Below, in pieces: positions 54,483-63,738 of a DNA stretch of 64,000 nt. Positions within the stretch are counted from its first letter, which is position 1, and each line of letters starts with the position of its first letter. The position numbers were made by a program, and so were the translations under genes. The notes below the pieces were generated by a model. The model did no database searches. It saw nothing but the letters and a program-made list of their open reading frames with translations, and was not told the origin of the DNA. This DNA comes from Cognatishimia sp. F0-27 (GTDB lineage: Bacteria; Pseudomonadota; Alphaproteobacteria; Rhodobacterales; Rhodobacteraceae), in assembly GCF_020667845.1 (NCBI RefSeq), contig NZ_JAFMPQ010000007.1, positions 1 through 64,000 on the forward strand. Reading direction: 5' to 3'.

Positions 54483-54953
54483 ATGATCCGTGTTTTGCTT
54501 TGCCTGTGTCTTGCAACCCTGGGCGCCGCTTGTGCAACCGAGCGCGTTGAGCCCACGCCGCCAGTAGCGGCAGTTGCCGGGCCGCCACTTCACCCCAATG
54601 AAACGCCCGAGTTGCGCGCCAGCATCAATCGCTGGGCCGATCATTACGCCTTGCCACGTTCACTTGTGCATCGCCTGGCCATCCGCGAGAGCACGCACCG
54701 TCCCTGGGCGCGCAACGGACCCTATTGGGGCTTGTTGCAGATCCTGCCTGCCACGGCGCGCAGCATGGGGTTTTCCGGCAGTCCGCCGGATCTTCTGGAT
54801 CCCGACACCAACCTGAAATATGCGCTGCGCTATCTCAAGGGGGCCTACATTGTCGCCGATGGCGACCCGGATGACGCGATAAAGTGGTATGCGCGTGGCT
54901 ATTATTACGAAGCCAAGCGCAAGGGGCTGCTGGAAGAAACCGGGCTGCGATAA
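54483..54953 (+). CDS. lytic transglycosylase (SLT domain)
   Basis: This 156-residue exported protein has a signal region with LGAAC near residue 17, possibly a lipoprotein anchor, though the lipobox is not ideal. An SLT fold follows: IRESTHRPWARNGPYWGLLQILPATARSMGF with the catalytic Glu in RES, LDPDTNLKYALRYL, and DDAIKWYARGYYYEA. Lytic transglycosylases cleave peptidoglycan without hydrolysis. It is shorter than most family members. The start at 54483 has no clear ribosome site. Confidence 0.88.
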   Translation: MIRVLLCLCLATLGAACATERVEPTPPVAAVAGPPLHPNETPELRASINRWADHYALPRSLVHRLAIRESTHRPWARNGPYWGLLQILPATARSMGFSGSPPDLLDPDTNLKYALRYLKGAYIVADGDPDDAIKWYARGYYYEAKRKGLLEETGLR

Positions 54954-55010
54954 CGGATCGCGGCATAGTGGCACTGGACATTTCGCGCATCAGCGGCTGT
55001 TTATGCGGCC

Positions 55011-56012
55011 ATGACCATGGACGAGATGAAGACCCGGATCCTTGCAGGTGAGCGCCGCGCCCTTGCGCGCGCCATCACGCTTGTGGAAAGCGGTCGCGCG
55101 GATCATCGCGCGCAGGCCACGGCGCTTCTCGAGTCGTTGCGGGGCCACGGCAAGCAGGCGCTGCGTATCGGCCTGTCCGGAACGCCCGGTGTCGGAAAAT
55201 CCACCTTCATCGAGGCGTTCGGCATGATGCTGACCGCTCAGGGGCTCAAGGTCGCGGTGCTGGCGGTCGATCCCAGCTCGTCGCGTTCCGGCGGATCGAT
55301 CCTCGGTGACAAGACCCGCATGGAGCGGTTGAGCCGCGCACCGGGCGCGTTCATTCGACCGTCGCCAAACCAAAGTCACCTCGGGGGCGTGGCGCGTCGC
55401 ACCCGCGAAGCCATTGATCTGTGCGAAGCGGCCGGATTCGATGTGGTGCTGATCGAAACGGTCGGCGTTGGCCAATCCGAAACGGTCGTGGCCGAGATGT
55501 CGGATCTTTTCTTGTTGTTGCTGGCCCCGGCGGGCGGCGATGAGTTGCAGGGGGTCAAGCGTGGGATCATGGAGATCGCCGACCTGATTCTCGTCAACAA
55601 GGCCGATGGCGATCTGAAACCGGCGGCGACCCGCACTTGTGCCGATTATGCAGGCGCTCTGCGGTTGTTGCGCAAGCGCGTTCAGGATCCCGACGGATTT
55701 CCCAAGGCGATGACGGTCTCTGCGCTTGAAGAGCAAGGGTTGGCCAGGGTCTGGGACGAGATCCAGACGTTGATGGAGTGGCGCCGCAGCGAAGGGCATT
55801 TTGACCGCCGCCGTGCGCATCAGGCGCGCCACTGGTTCGAGGCAGAGCTGCGCGAGGGCCTGTTGGCACGCTTGCGGCGCGAACCCGTGAAGGGCGCCAT
55901 GGATGCGCTCGGGGCCCAGGTCGAATCGGGCGACATCGGCGCGGCGGCGGCGGCCGAAGAGCTTCTTGGCACCTATTTGCAGATTTCCCGCGCGGAAGAC
56001 GGGAGCGCCTGA
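55011..56012 (+). CDS. meaB: methylmalonyl-CoA mutase-associated GTPase MeaB
   Basis: This 333-residue G3E-type GTPase protects and loads methylmalonyl-CoA mutase with B12. The P-loop is [53 protein letters not shown] and [10 protein letters not shown] are the switch and base-recognition motifs. The C-terminal dimerisation helix is complete. Its mutase is not in the window. The start shown is [11 protein letters not shown]; a second ATG lies two codons in. Confidence 0.93.
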   Translation: MTMDEMKTRILAGERRALARAITLVESGRADHRAQATALLESLRGHGKQALRIGLSGTPGVGKSTFIEAFGMMLTAQGLKVAVLAVDPSSSRSGGSILGDKTRMERLSRAPGAFIRPSPNQSHLGGVARRTREAIDLCEAAGFDVVLIETVGVGQSETVVAEMSDLFLLLLAPAGGDELQGVKRGIMEIADLILVNKADGDLKPAATRTCADYAGALRLLRKRVQDPDGFPKAMTVSALEEQGLARVWDEIQTLMEWRRSEGHFDRRRAHQARHWFEAELREGLLARLRREPVKGAMDALGAQVESGDIGAAAAAEELLGTYLQISRAEDGSA

Positions 56013-56210
56013 GTGTCGAGGCTTGACGCCTGTCACCACCCCGTCTAGAGAAGCGCGACGAGATTCCGGGCGCTTTGGTGCTTTCCTTTCTGTCGGCCGA
56101 CGGTGCGTCGGTCCCGGCAAGGCTGAAAGCAAGAATAAGGCGCCCTTTGAAATTTGGGAACCGGTGCAACATCCAGCAATGTGCCAGGCCCGTAGGATGA
56201 GGATGAACCC

Positions 56211-56498
56211 ATGTCGCGTGTGTGCGAACTGACCGGTAAAGGCCCCATGTCTGGCAACAATGTCAGCCATGCAAACAACAAGACAAAGCGTCGTTTCCTT
56301 CCGAACCTGAACGATGTGACGTTGCAGTCCGAAACGCTCGGCAAAGGCGTCAAGCTGCGTATCTCCGCGCACGCGCTGCGCTCTGTCGATCACCGCGGTG
56401 GCCTCGACAAATACCTTGCAAAGGCGAAGGACGTCGAGCTTTCCGATCGCGCCCTCAAGGTCAAGAAGCAGATCGCCAAGGCACAAGCCGAAGCCTGA
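56211..56498 (+). CDS. rpmB: 50S ribosomal protein L28
   Basis: This 95-residue ribosomal protein shows the L28 pattern: [33 protein letters not shown] and [14 protein letters not shown]. It starts at the ATG at 56211, with AGGATGA a few bases ahead, and is followed by a strong terminator. The gene stands alone as is usual in this group. Confidence 0.96.
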   Translation: MSRVCELTGKGPMSGNNVSHANNKTKRRFLPNLNDVTLQSETLGKGVKLRISAHALRSVDHRGGLDKYLAKAKDVELSDRALKVKKQIAKAQAEA

Positions 56499-56522
56499 TT
56501 TCTGGTCAGACAGATGTGAGGG

Positions 56523-56551
56523 GCCCCGGGCGTTTCGCCGCGGGGCTTTTT
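56523..56551 (+). terminator. rpmB: intrinsic terminator after rpmB
   Basis: GCCCCGGGCG, a TTT loop, then CGCCGCGGGGC form a stem with one bulge, followed by TTTTTGCG. It starts about 25 bases after the rpmB stop codon. Confidence 0.8.
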
Positions 56552-56599
56552 GCGTTTTGCCTCTCGTGCCGGCCTGACAGGCTCCTTATCTAGCAGGTC

Positions 56600-56950
56600 A
56601 TGGTCCGCATGCAGCGCAGTCTTTCCGCCATTGCCTTGGCGATGATGCTTGCTGTCACCAGCCTTCAAATGGCGGTGGCACAAGGTCAGCCGCGCGCGGA
56701 AGGGCAGATTGTTATCTGCAAGGGCATGACCGTGGTGACCATCTCGGTCGATGCCGATGGCAACCCGGTCGAGACGGTCGGGGTCTGTCCCGACTACGCG
56801 CTTTCGCTCTTCATGGCGCTGCCCGATATGCCGGGTATGCTGGTCCCCGCGCCGGTCGTGGGGTCGGCGTTGCCCCTGCCAGACGCGGTGGTGTTGCGCC
56901 TCACCCCGGAACGGCCTCTGAATGCCCGCGCTCCCCCTTGGTCGGTGTGA
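56600..56950 (+). CDS. small exported protein with two cysteines, copper-related context
   Basis: This 116-residue protein has a signal peptide (about residues 1-28, ending AVAQG) and a short mature part with IVICKGMTVVTISVDADGNPVETVGVCPD, two cysteines spaced about 23 residues apart, and a proline-rich end. The pattern recalls DUF2946-type small secreted proteins, but I am not sure of that. It lies 48 bases before the PCuAC copper chaperone gene on the same strand, which suggests a role in periplasmic copper handling. Confidence 0.75.
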   Translation: MVRMQRSLSAIALAMMLAVTSLQMAVAQGQPRAEGQIVICKGMTVVTISVDADGNPVETVGVCPDYALSLFMALPDMPGMLVPAPVVGSALPLPDAVVLRLTPERPLNARAPPWSV

Positions 56951-56998
56951 CCCCTTCACGCCCTCACATCTGACGTATCAAGACCAAGGACAAGTCCC

Positions 56999-57496
56999 AT
57001 GACTTATGCTCCAATACTCTCCAGCGCTGTGGCGCTTCTTCTTTCCGTGTCTCCGGTTTTCGCAGAGATTGTCGTCTCCGACGCCTATGCCCGAGCGGCC
57101 ACCCCCTCGGCCAAAACCGGCGCCGCCTTCATGATGATCGAAAACACCGGCGACGCGGATGATCGCCTTGTGGCCGCACAGACGGACGCCGCTGTCCGTG
57201 TCGAACTGCACACGCATATCGCCGACGAGAACGGCGTGATGCGCATGCGCGAGGTTGAGGCCGGCTTCCCAGTGCCGGCGGGTGGCATGCACATGTTACA
57301 GCGCGGCGGTGACCATGTGATGATGATGGGGCTGACCCGGTCCCTGAACCACGGGGACAGTGTGACCGTCACGCTCACCTTCGAAAATGCCGGTGATCTT
57401 GTTGTGGAGATCCCCGTAGACCTCGAGCGGCAACCGGATCATGGCGCCATGAAGCATATGAATCAAGGCGGCATGAAGCAGGGCACGGACGGCTAG
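56999..57496 (+). CDS. PCuAC-type periplasmic copper chaperone
   Basis: This 165-residue protein has a signal peptide (about residues 1-22) and the copper-chaperone pattern: AYARAATPSAKTGAAFM, VELHTHIADENGVMRMREVEAG with His and Met ligands, and GGMHMLQRGGDHVMMMGL. A His- and Met-rich tail (MKHMNQGGMKQG) adds possible ligands. PCuAC delivers copper to the CuA site of cytochrome oxidase. It stands behind a small exported gene and is followed by a strong terminator. Confidence 0.92.
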   Translation: MTYAPILSSAVALLLSVSPVFAEIVVSDAYARAATPSAKTGAAFMMIENTGDADDRLVAAQTDAAVRVELHTHIADENGVMRMREVEAGFPVPAGGMHMLQRGGDHVMMMGLTRSLNHGDSVTVTLTFENAGDLVVEIPVDLERQPDHGAMKHMNQGGMKQGTDG

Positions 57497-57528
57497 CGCC
57501 GCACCGATCGCGGCGGCACAAAAGACAG

Positions 57529-57552
57529 CGGGGCCCTAAAGGGCCCCGTTTT
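57529..57552. terminator. perfect hairpin terminator after the copper chaperone
   Basis: CGGGGCCC and GGGCCCCG form an eight-base stem around TAAA, followed by TTTT on the plus strand. It serves the PCuAC gene and lies before the convergent MaoC stop. Confidence 0.8.
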
Positions 57553-57582
57553 GCGTTTGGTGCTGCCCGGTTGTTGCGGCGC

Positions 57583-58026
57583 TCAGTCGAATTTGCGCGA
57601 TGGGGCGAGCACCATGGCTTCGCCAACGAGGACCTTCTTGCCGTCCACGGAGCAGTGGCAATCGAGCTTCACGCGCCGCTTGGCATGGTCGATATCGACC
57701 ACCTTGACCTCGGCATAGACGGTGTCGCCCGGACGCACTGGCGCAAGGAATTTGAGCGATTGGCCCATATAGACGGTGCCGTGGCCCGGCAATTGTTCCC
57801 CGATCACCGCTGAGATCAGGCCAGCCGTCAGCATCCCGTGCGCGATGCGCCCTTCAAAAATCGTGTCACGGGCGTAATCGTCATCGAGGTGCACCGGGTT
57901 TCGGTCGGTCGAGACCTGCGCGAAGAGTTCGATATCCTGGTCGGTCACCTGTTTACGCAAATGGCGCGCCATTCCCATTTCGATGTCTTCGATGCAAATC
58001 GTGCCTCTGGGCATGTTATCAAGCAT
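57583..58026 (-). CDS. MaoC-family dehydratase/hydratase
   Basis: This 147-residue hot-dog-fold protein is of the (R)-specific enoyl-CoA hydratase type. It shows VTDQDIELFAQVSTDRNPVHLDDDYARDT with the catalytic Asp and His, FEGRIAHGMLTAGLISAVIG, and FLAPVRPGDTVYAEV. Members hydrate or dehydrate acyl-CoA in polyhydroxyalkanoate or ethylmalonyl pathways. An ATG at 58014 is an alternative to 58026. A TTGC-N-GCAA dyad lies about 100 bases upstream. Its stop faces the copper chaperone gene. Confidence 0.9.
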   Translation of the reverse strand: MLDNMPRGTICIEDIEMGMARHLRKQVTDQDIELFAQVSTDRNPVHLDDDYARDTIFEGRIAHGMLTAGLISAVIGEQLPGHGTVYMGQSLKFLAPVRPGDTVYAEVKVVDIDHAKRRVKLDCHCSVDGKKVLVGEAMVLAPSRKFD

Positions 58027-58127
58027 CTCCAGGTCTCCTCTACGCTGCGATCAAGACCCGGTGCGGCGCGCCGGTTAAGGGCGGGTGCTCGTCTTGCGCG
58101 GTAATATTAGTCCGATTGATCTTGTCC

Positions 58128-58151
58128 TTGCGTAATTTTATTACTTCGCAA
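58128..58151. promoter_or_regulatory. dyad upstream of the MaoC-family gene
   Basis: GTAAT-TTT-ATTAC is a perfect inverted repeat (58132-58144) flanked by TTGC on the left and GCAA on the right, the latter offset by three bases. It is about 100 bases upstream of the MaoC start at 58026 in an AT-rich pocket. It could be an operator. Confidence 0.4.
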
Positions 58152-58177
58152 ATGCAGCATTGGCAAGTCAAAAGATG

Positions 58178-59050
58178 CTATCTGAGCATGCCAATCGCAA
58201 AGTTCGGGGCAATACTTTGGTCCTGAATGTATCGCTCGAGAGCGGCTGCTTCCGGTTGGTCGCTGGTTCGGGTTTCCTTGCGGGCAAGGCCGCCGGTGAC
58301 AAAAACCGAATCGATATCCTCCCCCATCGCGCCCTGAACGTCCGTCAACGCGCCATCGCCGATGGCCACGATACCGTCATCTGCGATGCCCGGCTTGATC
58401 TTGGCCAGACGGCGGCGGGCGAGATCATAGATCGGCGGGTGAGGTTTGCCGAAATAGAGGCTCTCTCCGCCCATCTCGGTGTATAGCCGGGCCAGAGCAC
58501 CCGCGCACCACTCCCGTGTCTCGCCCCGGTCGACAACGATATCGGGATTGGCACAGAGCAACGTCAGCCCCTTTTGCTTGGCATAGAGAAACTGTGGGCG
58601 ATTGACGGCGGGGTCGGCCAGTGGGTCAAACGGGCCACAGCACACGATGCCTTCTGCCTCTTCCAACGGCACGCGGGTGATGTCCAACGGATCATCGAGC
58701 ATTTCCATGGGTTTGAAAAAGCTCATGTCCCGGTCTTCGCCCATGAACCACACTTTCTGGCCCACGGCGCCCCGGAACATCGCCGCGCGGGCGGAGTCCC
58801 CGGAGGTGGCGATATCGTCATAAGCGTCTTCCGGCACCTTGAGCTTTGCCAGTTGTTCGGCAACGCTCGCGCGGGAGCGGGGGGCGTTGGTCACGAGGAT
58901 CACCACGCCACCCTTGGCCCGGAACGCTTGCAACGCTTCGACCGCAGAGGGAATGGCCGTCACCCCATCATGCACACATCCCCAAAGGTCAACGAAAGCT
59001 GCGTCGTAGCGGTCCGAAATCTCGGCAAAAGAGGCGATGATCTGGGTCAT
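58178..59050 (-). CDS. HAD-superfamily IIA hydrolase (TIGR01459-type)
   Basis: This 290-residue phosphatase-like protein has the HAD motifs DAAFVDLWGCVHDG (nucleophile Asp region, with Trp and Gly in place of the more common DGV), ILVTNAPRS, GKPHPPIYDLA and GDGALTDVQGA. It is close to the alphaproteobacterial TIGR01459 group, of unknown substrate. A glycerol-phosphate or nucleotide phosphatase activity is possible by family. It precedes MaoC with a 150-base gap holding a dyad. Confidence 0.9.
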   Translation of the reverse strand: MTQIIASFAEISDRYDAAFVDLWGCVHDGVTAIPSAVEALQAFRAKGGVVILVTNAPRSRASVAEQLAKLKVPEDAYDDIATSGDSARAAMFRGAVGQKVWFMGEDRDMSFFKPMEMLDDPLDITRVPLEEAEGIVCCGPFDPLADPAVNRPQFLYAKQKGLTLLCANPDIVVDRGETREWCAGALARLYTEMGGESLYFGKPHPPIYDLARRRLAKIKPGIADDGIVAIGDGALTDVQGAMGEDIDSVFVTGGLARKETRTSDQPEAAALERYIQDQSIAPNFAIGMLR

Positions 59051-59123
59051 GGCGAAACGTCCTTGTTCTGGCGGCCCTAACGGTCGAATGCTTCCTAGGC
59101 GCGGACGGTTCCGATGAAAAGCG

Positions 59124-59816
59124 CTAACGCGGGGGCGCGTCGCGGGCTTCCACCTCCGTGATCAGTGCGAGCATTGTGTCCGTGGTGGCTGGTCGGCCTG
59201 CATGTTTCGCGGTGAAATAGGCCTCATGCATGCCGAGCACCATCAACGGAAAGCGGTCCAGACCAATGACCCTTGCTATGTTGAACCGGTGATTGCCCGA
59301 TCCTGTCTTGTAGAGCCGCCCATCGGCGCCGATCACGGCGCTGGATTCGTATCCGCTGAACTCCGGTTTGAATCCTTCTGTGCGCAGACTGTCGATCATC
59401 GGTTCGACATACCCGGTAAAGAACGCATGGATCTCGGCTTCGGTGTGCATCTTCTGCGTCTTGTGGAGCGCGACGCCGTCACGGGACAAATCCTCGGCCA
59501 GGGCCTGGAACCACAGACTGTCCTGCGGAGACCCGCGATGCTGCACGAAGTCGGCAATTTTTCGATAGCGGTCATCCTGTTCGATCGGGCGGTGATTGTC
59601 CCCGAAGGCGGCGGCCGGGATGAGAAAAGGCTCCCGCGCTCGCAGACGTGCCCGGAAGGCAACCGCCAGCGGCTTGGGCAGAAACCGGCGGTAGCGGCGC
59701 CACGCCGCCTTGCCGACGGGCCACTTGGTGCCGGCATGGGCCACGACGCGGGACGGATCGACCCAGATGACCGCGCGGTCGCCGGCCTCTTCGATGAAGG
59801 TTTTCTGGGTCAGCAT
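59124..59816 (-). CDS. protein of unknown function
   Basis: This 230-residue protein has no domain I can name with confidence. Two features stand out: an arginine-rich start (KAAWRRYRRFLPKPLAVAFRARL) and a C-terminal segment, SSAVIGADGRLYKTGSGNHRFNIARVIGL, that looks like a ParB/sulfiredoxin-type active strand-loop. There is no signal peptide or membrane segment. The start at 59816 lacks a strong ribosome site. Neighbours are a HAD hydrolase and a DUF1294 membrane protein, which do not point to a role. Confidence 0.7.
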   Translation of the reverse strand: MLTQKTFIEEAGDRAVIWVDPSRVVAHAGTKWPVGKAAWRRYRRFLPKPLAVAFRARLRAREPFLIPAAAFGDNHRPIEQDDRYRKIADFVQHRGSPQDSLWFQALAEDLSRDGVALHKTQKMHTEAEIHAFFTGYVEPMIDSLRTEGFKPEFSGYESSAVIGADGRLYKTGSGNHRFNIARVIGLDRFPLMVLGMHEAYFTAKHAGRPATTDTMLALITEVEARDAPPR

Positions 59817-59873
59817 CGTCCTGCGCCATCTGTGGGGAGTCGAGGTCTGACGGAATACACCGGGCCGTGGCGG

Positions 59874-60158
59874 TCACACAAGCCACGCCGAGGCGCCAAG
59901 CGCGCTGCACAAAAGCCAGAGCAGGCCAATCAGGCTCAGCCGTCGCGAGAAAGGGTGCTTGCGCGTCTTGTGCCGCAAAAGGCGCTGCGCAAGCTTGGCT
60001 CCGGGCCAGCCCCCAAGCACGGCCGCGCCAAGAAGCCGCGCTTCCGGAATGCGGCGCCGCCCTGTGACGGCATTGCGCTTGTCCCGCCAGAACAGAAGAA
60101 AGGCGAGAAGGTTCACGAAGACCCCGTAAAGGAACAGAGCCCCGTGTGCGCTGATCAT
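59874..60158 (-). CDS. DUF1294 family membrane protein
   Basis: This 94-residue protein fits DUF1294: an N-terminal membrane segment, the DKRNAVTGRRRIPEARLLGAAVLGGWPGA motif, a basic KTRKHPF stretch and a second membrane segment. Function is unknown for this family. It lies 57 bases upstream of the unknown gene and 50 bases downstream of the pyrophosphatase gene on the same strand. Confidence 0.85.
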   Translation of the reverse strand: MISAHGALFLYGVFVNLLAFLLFWRDKRNAVTGRRRIPEARLLGAAVLGGWPGAKLAQRLLRHKTRKHPFSRRLSLIGLLWLLCSALGASAWLV

Positions 60159-60207
60159 TCGAGGGGCACCGCCGCGCCTAGGGGCGCGACGGTCCAGACG
60201 TGGTGGC

Positions 60208-61128
60208 TCACACCTTGAGGTTGGGAATGATCTGCTTTTTGCGGCTCATCACACCGGGCAGCACAACCGTGTCGCCGGTGACCGACGCACCGAAACTCTT
60301 CTCGGCCACGGTTTTCACCAGATCGTTCGGCACCAGAAGCGTGGCTTCCTCGTTGAGGATGTCGACGACAAAGAGCAGGACCTGGTCCACGCCATCTTCG
60401 GAGGCCACGGTGGTCATGGTCTCCATCAGGCTGTCCTTGCGCGACAGCGGCATGTCGGGCGCGGTCGTTTCAAGCACGGAAACGCGGAACTTGGTGCCGT
60501 CCACCTCGTATTCCTTGCTGTCCATGCGAAGCAGTTCCGCATCGGAGAAGGCCGAGACATCGGACTTGGCCGCGAACATTCTGGCTGCGAAGTCGGAGAT
60601 ATCGACGCCGAGATCCTCTGCCAGGCTGTGGGCGACGGCCTTGTCTTCCTGCGTCGTGGTCGGGGAACGAAATTCGAGGGTATCCGACAGGATGCAGGTC
60701 AGCATTGCGCCCTTCACGCCGGTCGGCGCCTGGGCGAGATCCTTTCCAATCATCTTCCACATGATGGTGGCGGTGCAGGCCAGAGGTTCGACGCGGATCT
60801 CGATCGGACCTTTCGTCTCCAGCCCGCCAACGAGCTTGTGGTGGTCGATGATGCCGCGAATATCGGCTGCGTTGATGTTTGCCGGCAATTCGGCCGGGTT
60901 GTTGGTATCGACGATCACGACGGGGGCGTCATCCGCAACGTCGGAGATGATTTCGGGCTTTTCGAGCTTCCAGTGGTCAAGCATGAAGGCGGCCTCGGTG
61001 TTGGGTTCACCAAGCAGCACCGGCTTTGCGGCTTCGCCTTTGATTTCGGACAGATACCAGGCCCAGATGATCGGGCTTCCAGTGCTGTCGGTGTCGGGAG
61101 ATTTGTGGCCGAAAACCTGAATGGTCAT
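60208..61128 (-). CDS. ppaC: manganese-dependent inorganic pyrophosphatase
   Basis: This 306-residue class II (DHH) pyrophosphatase hydrolyses PPi to two phosphates. It has the metal-binding VFGHKSPDTDS, VIVDTNNPAEL, the DHH motif in GIIDHHKLVGG, and GAMLTCILSDTLEFRSPTTT. The C-terminal domain with SRKKQIIPNLK closes the active site. I start at the ATG at 61128 (MTIQVFGH), where the fold begins; a longer frame has seven more residues. It is not clearly linked to its neighbours. Confidence 0.95.
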   Translation of the reverse strand: MTIQVFGHKSPDTDSTGSPIIWAWYLSEIKGEAAKPVLLGEPNTEAAFMLDHWKLEKPEIISDVADDAPVVIVDTNNPAELPANINAADIRGIIDHHKLVGGLETKGPIEIRVEPLACTATIMWKMIGKDLAQAPTGVKGAMLTCILSDTLEFRSPTTTQEDKAVAHSLAEDLGVDISDFAARMFAAKSDVSAFSDAELLRMDSKEYEVDGTKFRVSVLETTAPDMPLSRKDSLMETMTTVASEDGVDQVLLFVVDILNEEATLLVPNDLVKTVAEKSFGASVTGDTVVLPGVMSRKKQIIPNLKV

Positions 61129-61318
61129 GAAACGCCTCTTGGGTTGCAACTGCGGTTTGCGCGCCTTCTAGCGAGGCTCTGAGCAATTGTCACGAAGCAG
61201 ACTTGCCGCATGGCGCTACAGCGGCTTTGCGCCGCCGACAGGGGCAGACGGCCCAATACGACAGACGGCCCAAGACGTCAGGGGCACCGTTCCGGCAAGT
61301 CTAGAGCGCGCTGGAGAT

Positions 61319-62464
61319 TCACCGAGGCATGGGGTTGGTGGCGGTGTCGTAGGACTGCCAATCGGTGATGTCGGGATAATGCCGATTCCGCCAGGCGCGC
61401 ACCTTGGGATTCATGATGCGCCGCCAGACGGGGGGCACCATGGCGGCCATCGTCATCACCGGGTAGCCGAATGGCAGTTGCGGGGCGGCTTCTTCGCCAT
61501 GGGTTTGCAGCAAGGGGAAGCGGCGGTCCGGCTTGAAATGATGATCGGAATGGCGTTGCAGGTTGATCAGCAGCCAGTTCGACGCTTTTTGTGAGGCGTT
61601 CCAGCTATGCCGTGGTTTCACATGTTCGTAGCGCCCATCGCCGAGATGCCGCCGTGTCAGGCCGTAATGCTCGACGTAATTCACCAGCTCCAGCTGCCAG
61701 ATCGCGACAAAAGCCTGAAAGACAAAGAGCAGAACGCCGGCCAGACCGCCGAGGGCAAAGGCAAGCCCGAGCATCGCACCCTGCAAAAGCCCATACCGCC
61801 AGAACGGGTTCGACAGATCCCGGGCCGATCGCCCGCAGCGTGTGCGCAAATGTCTTTCCGCCTGCCATGCAGACCGCAGGCAGCCGTGCAGGACACGGGG
61901 AAAATATTGGTAAAACCCTTCCCCGAACCGTGCCGAGACCGGATCCCGGGGCGTGCCGACATAGCGATGATGCACCAAGAGATGCTCGGACCGGAAATGC
62001 GAATACAGCACCATCGCAAGCAGGATGTCGGCCAGCCACCGTTCCAACGCGTTTTTCTGGTGCATCAGCTCATGGCTGTAGTTGATCCCGATGGTGCCGG
62101 TCATCACACCGGCTCCGAAGAACACCCCGAGCAATTCGGCCGTCGACAGATGCTCTTGCGTCGTGGTGTAGGCGATCAGTCCAAACAAAGACAGAAACTG
62201 CAACGGCGCCCAGATCAGGGTCACCAGCCGATACCAGAACAGCGCCGATTCCCCGGTTTGCGGGTCGAGGTTTTCGGTGTTCTGACCGAGGGCAAAATCG
62301 AGCGCCGAGAACAGATACCAAGTCGACAGAACGGGCAGCAGAACCCAAAACCCGCCGAGGAAAGCGCCCAGCCAGACTAGCGGGATCACGCCCAGAGACA
62401 TCCAGAAGGGCAGGGCGGCGGCAAGCCTGCTGACATCGGCGGAGGGTATCTCGGTGCTGGCCAT
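61319..62464 (-). CDS. alkB: alkane 1-monooxygenase
   Basis: This 381-residue integral membrane di-iron enzyme hydroxylates medium-chain alkanes at the end carbon. The histidine boxes are HELMHQKN, SEHLLVHHRYVGTP, NYVEHYGLTRR and LQRHSDHHFKPD. About six membrane segments surround them. All nine expected histidines are visible. No rubredoxin or AlkB regulator is adjacent. The mutY gene lies 53 bases upstream on the same strand. Confidence 0.93.
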   Translation of the reverse strand: MASTEIPSADVSRLAAALPFWMSLGVIPLVWLGAFLGGFWVLLPVLSTWYLFSALDFALGQNTENLDPQTGESALFWYRLVTLIWAPLQFLSLFGLIAYTTTQEHLSTAELLGVFFGAGVMTGTIGINYSHELMHQKNALERWLADILLAMVLYSHFRSEHLLVHHRYVGTPRDPVSARFGEGFYQYFPRVLHGCLRSAWQAERHLRTRCGRSARDLSNPFWRYGLLQGAMLGLAFALGGLAGVLLFVFQAFVAIWQLELVNYVEHYGLTRRHLGDGRYEHVKPRHSWNASQKASNWLLINLQRHSDHHFKPDRRFPLLQTHGEEAAPQLPFGYPVMTMAAMVPPVWRRIMNPKVRAWRNRHYPDITDWQSYDTATNPMPR

Positions 62465-62517
62465 GCAACTTTCCTAACGCAAGGGCATTACGGAATTCAT
62501 AAGCCCCATGCCCTGCT

Positions 62518-63594
62518 TCATCCAAGCGCTTTGGCGCCGCCTACCGCAAGGTCATACGCTTTTCGCATGACCGTTGGCAGTGCGCCCGGATCGAACTCCT
62601 CTGCCGTGACAAAGGCGCCCCGGGTCGGGCTGCGCTCCATCGGAACCAAGGCCACGCGCAGGGCAAGACGCAGGTGAAAATGCGTGAACGTGTGGCGCGC
62701 CTCGGCGTCGAGCGTTTTCCATTCGGCGCGGATGGGCGGACATGGCTCCGAAGTCACGTCTTCGGCCCATGTGTCGCCCGGCCAGCCCAACATGCCGCCC
62801 AGAAGCCCGCTGTCAGGACGGCGTTCCAACAGCCACGCGCCATCCACACGACGCGCGAGGAACGCCGTGCCATATCGCACCGGCTTGCGCTTTTTCGGAA
62901 GTTTTCTGGGCAGGTCCTGCGCCGTCCCCGCGTGCCAGGCCCGACAGGCCCCGCGCCACGGGCAAAGCCCGCAAGCGGGTTTGCGCGGGGTGCAGATGGT
63001 CGCGCCAAGATCCATCACGGCCTGTGCATAGTCACCGGGTCGCGTGACCGGCGTCAGATCGGCCGCCTTCTCGGTGAGCGCCGGCTTGGCCGTGGGGAGC
63101 GGCACATGGATGTCGAACACGCGGGCCATGACCCGCTCGACATTGCCATCGACCACCGTATGCGGCTGGTCAAAAGCGATCGACGCAATCGCGGCGGCGG
63201 TGTAGCGCCCGATGCCCGGCAAGGTGAGGAGCGTGTCATGGTCTTCGGGAAAGCGCCCGTCATGCTCCGTTGTCACCACACGCGCACATTTCAGCAAGTT
63301 GCGTGCCCGTGCATAATAGCCAAGCCCCGCCCATGCCGCCATGACGTCGCCATCCTCTGCGGCCGCCAGATCCTGCACGCGCGGCCAGCGCTCGGTAAAG
63401 GCATGAAAATACTTGGCCACCGCCGCGACAGTGGTCTGCTGCAGCATGATCTCGCTCATCCAGACGCGATAGGGGTCGGGTCTGATACCGGCGGCACGGT
63501 CCCGTGGCCCCACGCGCCAGGGCATCTGGCGGGCGTTGTGATCGTACCACGCGAGGAGCGTTTCGGCGCTGGGTTCTTCACGCGGCTCTGACAT
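62518..63594 (-). CDS. mutY: A/G-specific adenine glycosylase
   Basis: This 358-residue base-excision repair enzyme removes adenine paired with 8-oxoguanine. It has the helix-hairpin-helix LTLPGIGRYTAAAIASIAF, the catalytic Asp in VVDGNVERVMAR, the iron-sulfur cysteines in CTPRKPACGLCPWRGAC and a C-terminal NUDIX-like domain. The ATG at 63594 (MSEPREEPS) is preferred, with AGGAGCG 12 bases ahead, over one at 63651. It is divergent from the DciA-like gene at the right edge. Confidence 0.93.
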   Translation of the reverse strand: MSEPREEPSAETLLAWYDHNARQMPWRVGPRDRAAGIRPDPYRVWMSEIMLQQTTVAAVAKYFHAFTERWPRVQDLAAAEDGDVMAAWAGLGYYARARNLLKCARVVTTEHDGRFPEDHDTLLTLPGIGRYTAAAIASIAFDQPHTVVDGNVERVMARVFDIHVPLPTAKPALTEKAADLTPVTRPGDYAQAVMDLGATICTPRKPACGLCPWRGACRAWHAGTAQDLPRKLPKKRKPVRYGTAFLARRVDGAWLLERRPDSGLLGGMLGWPGDTWAEDVTSEPCPPIRAEWKTLDAEARHTFTHFHLRLALRVALVPMERSPTRGAFVTAEEFDPGALPTVMRKAYDLAVGGAKALG

Positions 63595-63738
63595 TTGCTT
63601 GAAACGCTCCTGTTGCGTCGATTCCGGGCTGACCTCATGCGATGGGGCCACTACAATAGCGCCACCCGGAGGGATTCAAGCCATGATGCAGCGAGCGACC
63701 GCGTGCAACCCATGCATAGCGGTCAAGAGAGGGATGAC

